Shown here: positions 62,134 to 64,000 of the stretch, piece by piece
Numbering within the stretch: position 1 is the first letter of the stretch
Layout of the letters: each line of letters opens with the position of its first letter
NCBI GenBank assembly: GCA_041576815.1
Contig: JBFGKE010000003.1
Location: forward strand, 62,001 to 126,000
Direction: 5' to 3'
Source: SG8-38 sp041576815
GTDB taxonomy: Bacteria > Myxococcota_A > Polyangia > Polyangiales > Houyiibacteriaceae
DNA: 64,000 nt
Made by a program: the position numbers and the translations under genes
Notes under the pieces: model-generated
Databases searched by the model: none
What the model was told of the DNA's origin: nothing
Seen by the model: only the letters and a program-made list of their open reading frames with translations

Positions 62134-63977
62134 GACTCGGACTGGGCTTCGCCCTCGACCGGCGCCTCCATGTCGACGCCGCTGTACATCGCCTCGGCGA
62201 TTTTGTAGGCGCTCAGCTCGAGCGTCTCGAGCGCGTCTCGAATCGCGATCGCGTCGCCTTGGTCGACGCACGCGTGAAGCGTGTCGATGTCGGCTTGCAC
62301 CTGCGCCACGACGTCCTCCGGGACGAGCTCCCGACATTCGGCAACCGCCCGCTCGCTGGTGTAGAGCAGGGCTTCGGCAGCGTTGCGAAGCTCGGCGAGC
62401 TCGCGCCGCTTTTGGTCCGTCGTCTTGTAGGCATCGGCCTCCGAGATGATGCGCTCGATGTCCTGCTCGGTGAGGCCGCTCGAAGCGACGACCCGAATGG
62501 CCTGCTCACGGCTCGTTCCGAGGTCCTTGGCGCTGACGTTGACGACGCCGTCCGCATCGATGTCGAACGTCACCTCGATTTCCGGCACGCCGCGCGGCGC
62601 GGGCAGGATCGGGGCCAGCTCGAACTTGGCGAGCGATTTGTTGTCGTCGGCCATTTCACGCTCGCCCTGAAGCACGTGGATCGGCACGAACGTCTGATTG
62701 TCGACGCTGGTGGTGAAGACTTCTTTGGCGCGCGTCGGCACCGTGGTGTTGCGCGGGATCAGCTTGTGAAATACGCCGCCGCCGGTTTCGACGCCGAGGC
62801 TGAGCGGCGTCACGTCCAGGAGCAGCACCTCTTCGACTTCGCCCGAGAGCGCGGCCCCCTGAAGCGCGGCGCCGGTCGCGACGACCTCGTCCGGGTTCAC
62901 TCCTTTGTGAAGCTCTTGTCCGAAAAACTCCGACACCTTCGACTGCACCATCGGCATGCGAGTCTGACCGCCGACCAGCAGAACCTCGTCGATGTCCTCA
63001 CGACTGATGCCGGCATCGTTCAAGGCCTGCTGGCAGGGCCCGAGAGTCCGGTCGATGATCTCCGAGGTCAGGATCTCCAGCTCGCTCCGCTTCAGCTTGG
63101 TTTCGAGGTGCTTCGGGCCCGTCTCGTCCGAGGCGATGAACGGAAGATTGATGTCGGTTTCGAGCGACGAAGAGAGCTCGTGCTTGGCCTTTTCGGCCTG
63201 CTCCTTCAGACGCTGAAGCGCCACGCGGTCCCCGCGAAGGTCGATGCCGCAGCTCTCTTGAAAGCGCCGCGTGAGCTCCTCGACGAGGGCGTTGTCGAGG
63301 TCTTCGCCGCCGAGGTGCGTGTCGCCGGCCGTGGCCTTGACGCTGAACACCCCGCTGGCGATTTCGAGGATCGAAATGTCGAACGTGCCGCCGCCGAGGT
63401 CGTAGACCGCGACGCGCTTTCCTTCTTTCTCCTCGAAGCCGTACGCGAGCGCCGCCGCCGTGGGCTCGTTGATGATGCGACGGACCTGGAGGCCCGCAAT
63501 TTTTCCGGCTGCAATCGTTGCAGAGCGCTGCGCGTCGTTGAAATACGCGGGGACGGTGACGATCGCCTCCTGAATGTCCTCGCCGAGAAACGCTTCGGCG
63601 ACCTCGCGCATCTTTTCTAGGACCATCGCCGAGATCTCGGGCGGTGAGTACCGCTGCTCACCGACTTGAATCCAGGCGTCACCGCGCTCGCTCTCGACGA
63701 CCTGGTACGGCACCATGCGCTTGTGCTTCTGAGCGGGCTCTGAATCGAAGGGCAAGCCCATCAGTCGCTTGATCGCGAAGACCGTGCTTTCGGGATTGGT
63801 CACGCCCTGTCGCTTCGCGACGCTGCCAACGCGGCGCTCGCCGTCTTTGCTGAAGGACACGACGGATGGGGTCGTTCGGCTCCCCTCCGCGTTGGGAATC
63901 ACCTGTGGGTCCCCGTTGTCGACGAACGCCACGCAGGAGTTCGTGGTCCCCAAATCGATCCCGATGATTTTCCCCAT
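62130..63977 (-). CDS. dnaK: Chaperone protein DnaK (Hsp70)
   Basis: This 615-residue Hsp70 has the signature IGIDLGTTNSCVAFVDNG, YDLGGGTFDISILE near residue 193 and VLLVGGQTRMPMVQ near 330, with the linker GEVEEVLLLDVTPLSLGVET before the beta sandwich. The substrate domain is complete, but the C terminus ends in VEGEAQSES and is shorter than the ~638 residues of E. coli DnaK. GrpE and DnaJ genes are not next to it, so it may be a secondary copy. Its stop overlaps the regB start, which couples it to the redox system. The start is 23 bases from the window edge, so the promoter is not visible. Confidence 0.95.
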   Translation of the reverse strand: MGKIIGIDLGTTNSCVAFVDNGDPQVIPNAEGSRTTPSVVSFSKDGERRVGSVAKRQGVTNPESTVFAIKRLMGLPFDSEPAQKHKRMVPYQVVESERGDAWIQVGEQRYSPPEISAMVLEKMREVAEAFLGEDIQEAIVTVPAYFNDAQRSATIAAGKIAGLQVRRIINEPTAAALAYGFEEKEGKRVAVYDLGGGTFDISILEIASGVFSVKATAGDTHLGGEDLDNALVEELTRRFQESCGIDLRGDRVALQRLKEQAEKAKHELSSSLETDINLPFIASDETGPKHLETKLKRSELEILTSEIIDRTLGPCQQALNDAGISREDIDEVLLVGGQTRMPMVQSKVSEFFGQELHKGVNPDEVVATGAALQGAALSGEVEEVLLLDVTPLSLGVETGGGVFHKLIPRNTTVPTRAKEVFTTSVDNQTFVPIHVLQGEREMADDNKSLAKFELAPILPAPRGVPEIEVTFDIDADGVVNVSAKDLGTSREQAIRVVASSGLTEQDIERIISEADAYKTTDQKRRELAELRNAAEALLYTSERAVAECRELVPEDVVAQVQADIDTLHACVDQGDAIAIRDALETLELSAYKIAEAMYSGVDMEAPVEGEAQSES

Positions 63978-64000
63978 CTCGCCCTAACCCTCTTTATAAC

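Noticed and set aside
61965..63620. A 551-codon open frame on the plus strand over dnaK
   Set aside because: It is antisense to dnaK, a highly conserved gene, and arises from its codon bias.

Overview
This 64 kb window is GC-rich, almost fully coding bacterial chromosome with very tight gene packing. Most adjacent same-strand genes overlap by 1-4 bases (ATGA, GTGA, TGATG). The gene content suggests a Gram-negative deltaproteobacterial lineage, most likely Myxococcota: an Omp85-type barrel, an imuA-imuB-dnaE2 mutagenesis cassette with a box whose half-site matches the Myxococcus LexA motif as I recall it, a bacterial mevalonate pathway with type 2 IPP isomerase, a Sdh1-type succinate dehydrogenase, cysteine-rich lipoproteins and a di-heme MbnH/MbnP pair. 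This lineage call is inference from gene content, not from a marker-gene comparison. I see no tRNA, rRNA, CRISPR array, prophage or insertion sequence, and no gene-free stretch above 300 bases.

Layout. 1-3360 (+): end of an outer-membrane barrel, a DUF4390-like protein, an NtrY-like kinase and a TlpA-like thioredoxin. 3458-4210 (+): a degenerate Fic protein. 8711-4214 (-): an ornithine cyclodeaminase-family enzyme, a secreted FAM20-like kinase, agmatine deiminase, N-carbamoylputrescine amidase and ThiE, i.e. a polyamine-linked cluster. 8774-13143 (+): three-subunit Sdh1-type succinate dehydrogenase, a TPR-like protein and a MAPEG protein. 18330-13154 (-): SOS mutasome imuA-imuB-dnaE2 behind a LexA-type box. 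23775-18471 (-): a cysteine-rich lipoprotein, two peptide-type ABC permeases, MutM and a nucleotide-transporter-like protein with HEAT repeats. 23860-26841 (+): a Slt-type lytic transglycosylase and a PP2C phosphatase. 26850-29561: gamma-glutamyltransferase and glutathione synthase, divergent. 33768-29570 (-): polyprenyl synthase, mevalonate kinase, mevalonate diphosphate decarboxylase, phosphomevalonate kinase and a small membrane protein, with type 2 IPP isomerase divergent.

44511-34871 (-) is an unbroken five-gene ion-homeostasis operon: antiporter, TrkA, TrkH, a 1504-residue protein joining a CPA2 antiporter to a long helical region and a C-terminal P-loop NTPase, and an MscS-type channel. 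This is the most unusual system in the window. A TetR regulator lies just upstream, and lipA with a branched-chain-type 2-oxoacid dehydrogenase (E1 alpha, E1 beta, E2) and mutY runs the other way. Then come a NatAB-like ABC exporter, a phosphoesterase, serS and murB.

63977-56594 (-) may be one long transcription unit: dnaK, a RegB/RegA-type redox two-component system (GGxxNPF quinone motif and a candidate redox Cys are present), a barrel-like protein, a lipoprotein, mbnP and mbnH. The mbnP reading frame carries an in-frame TAG at codon 41.
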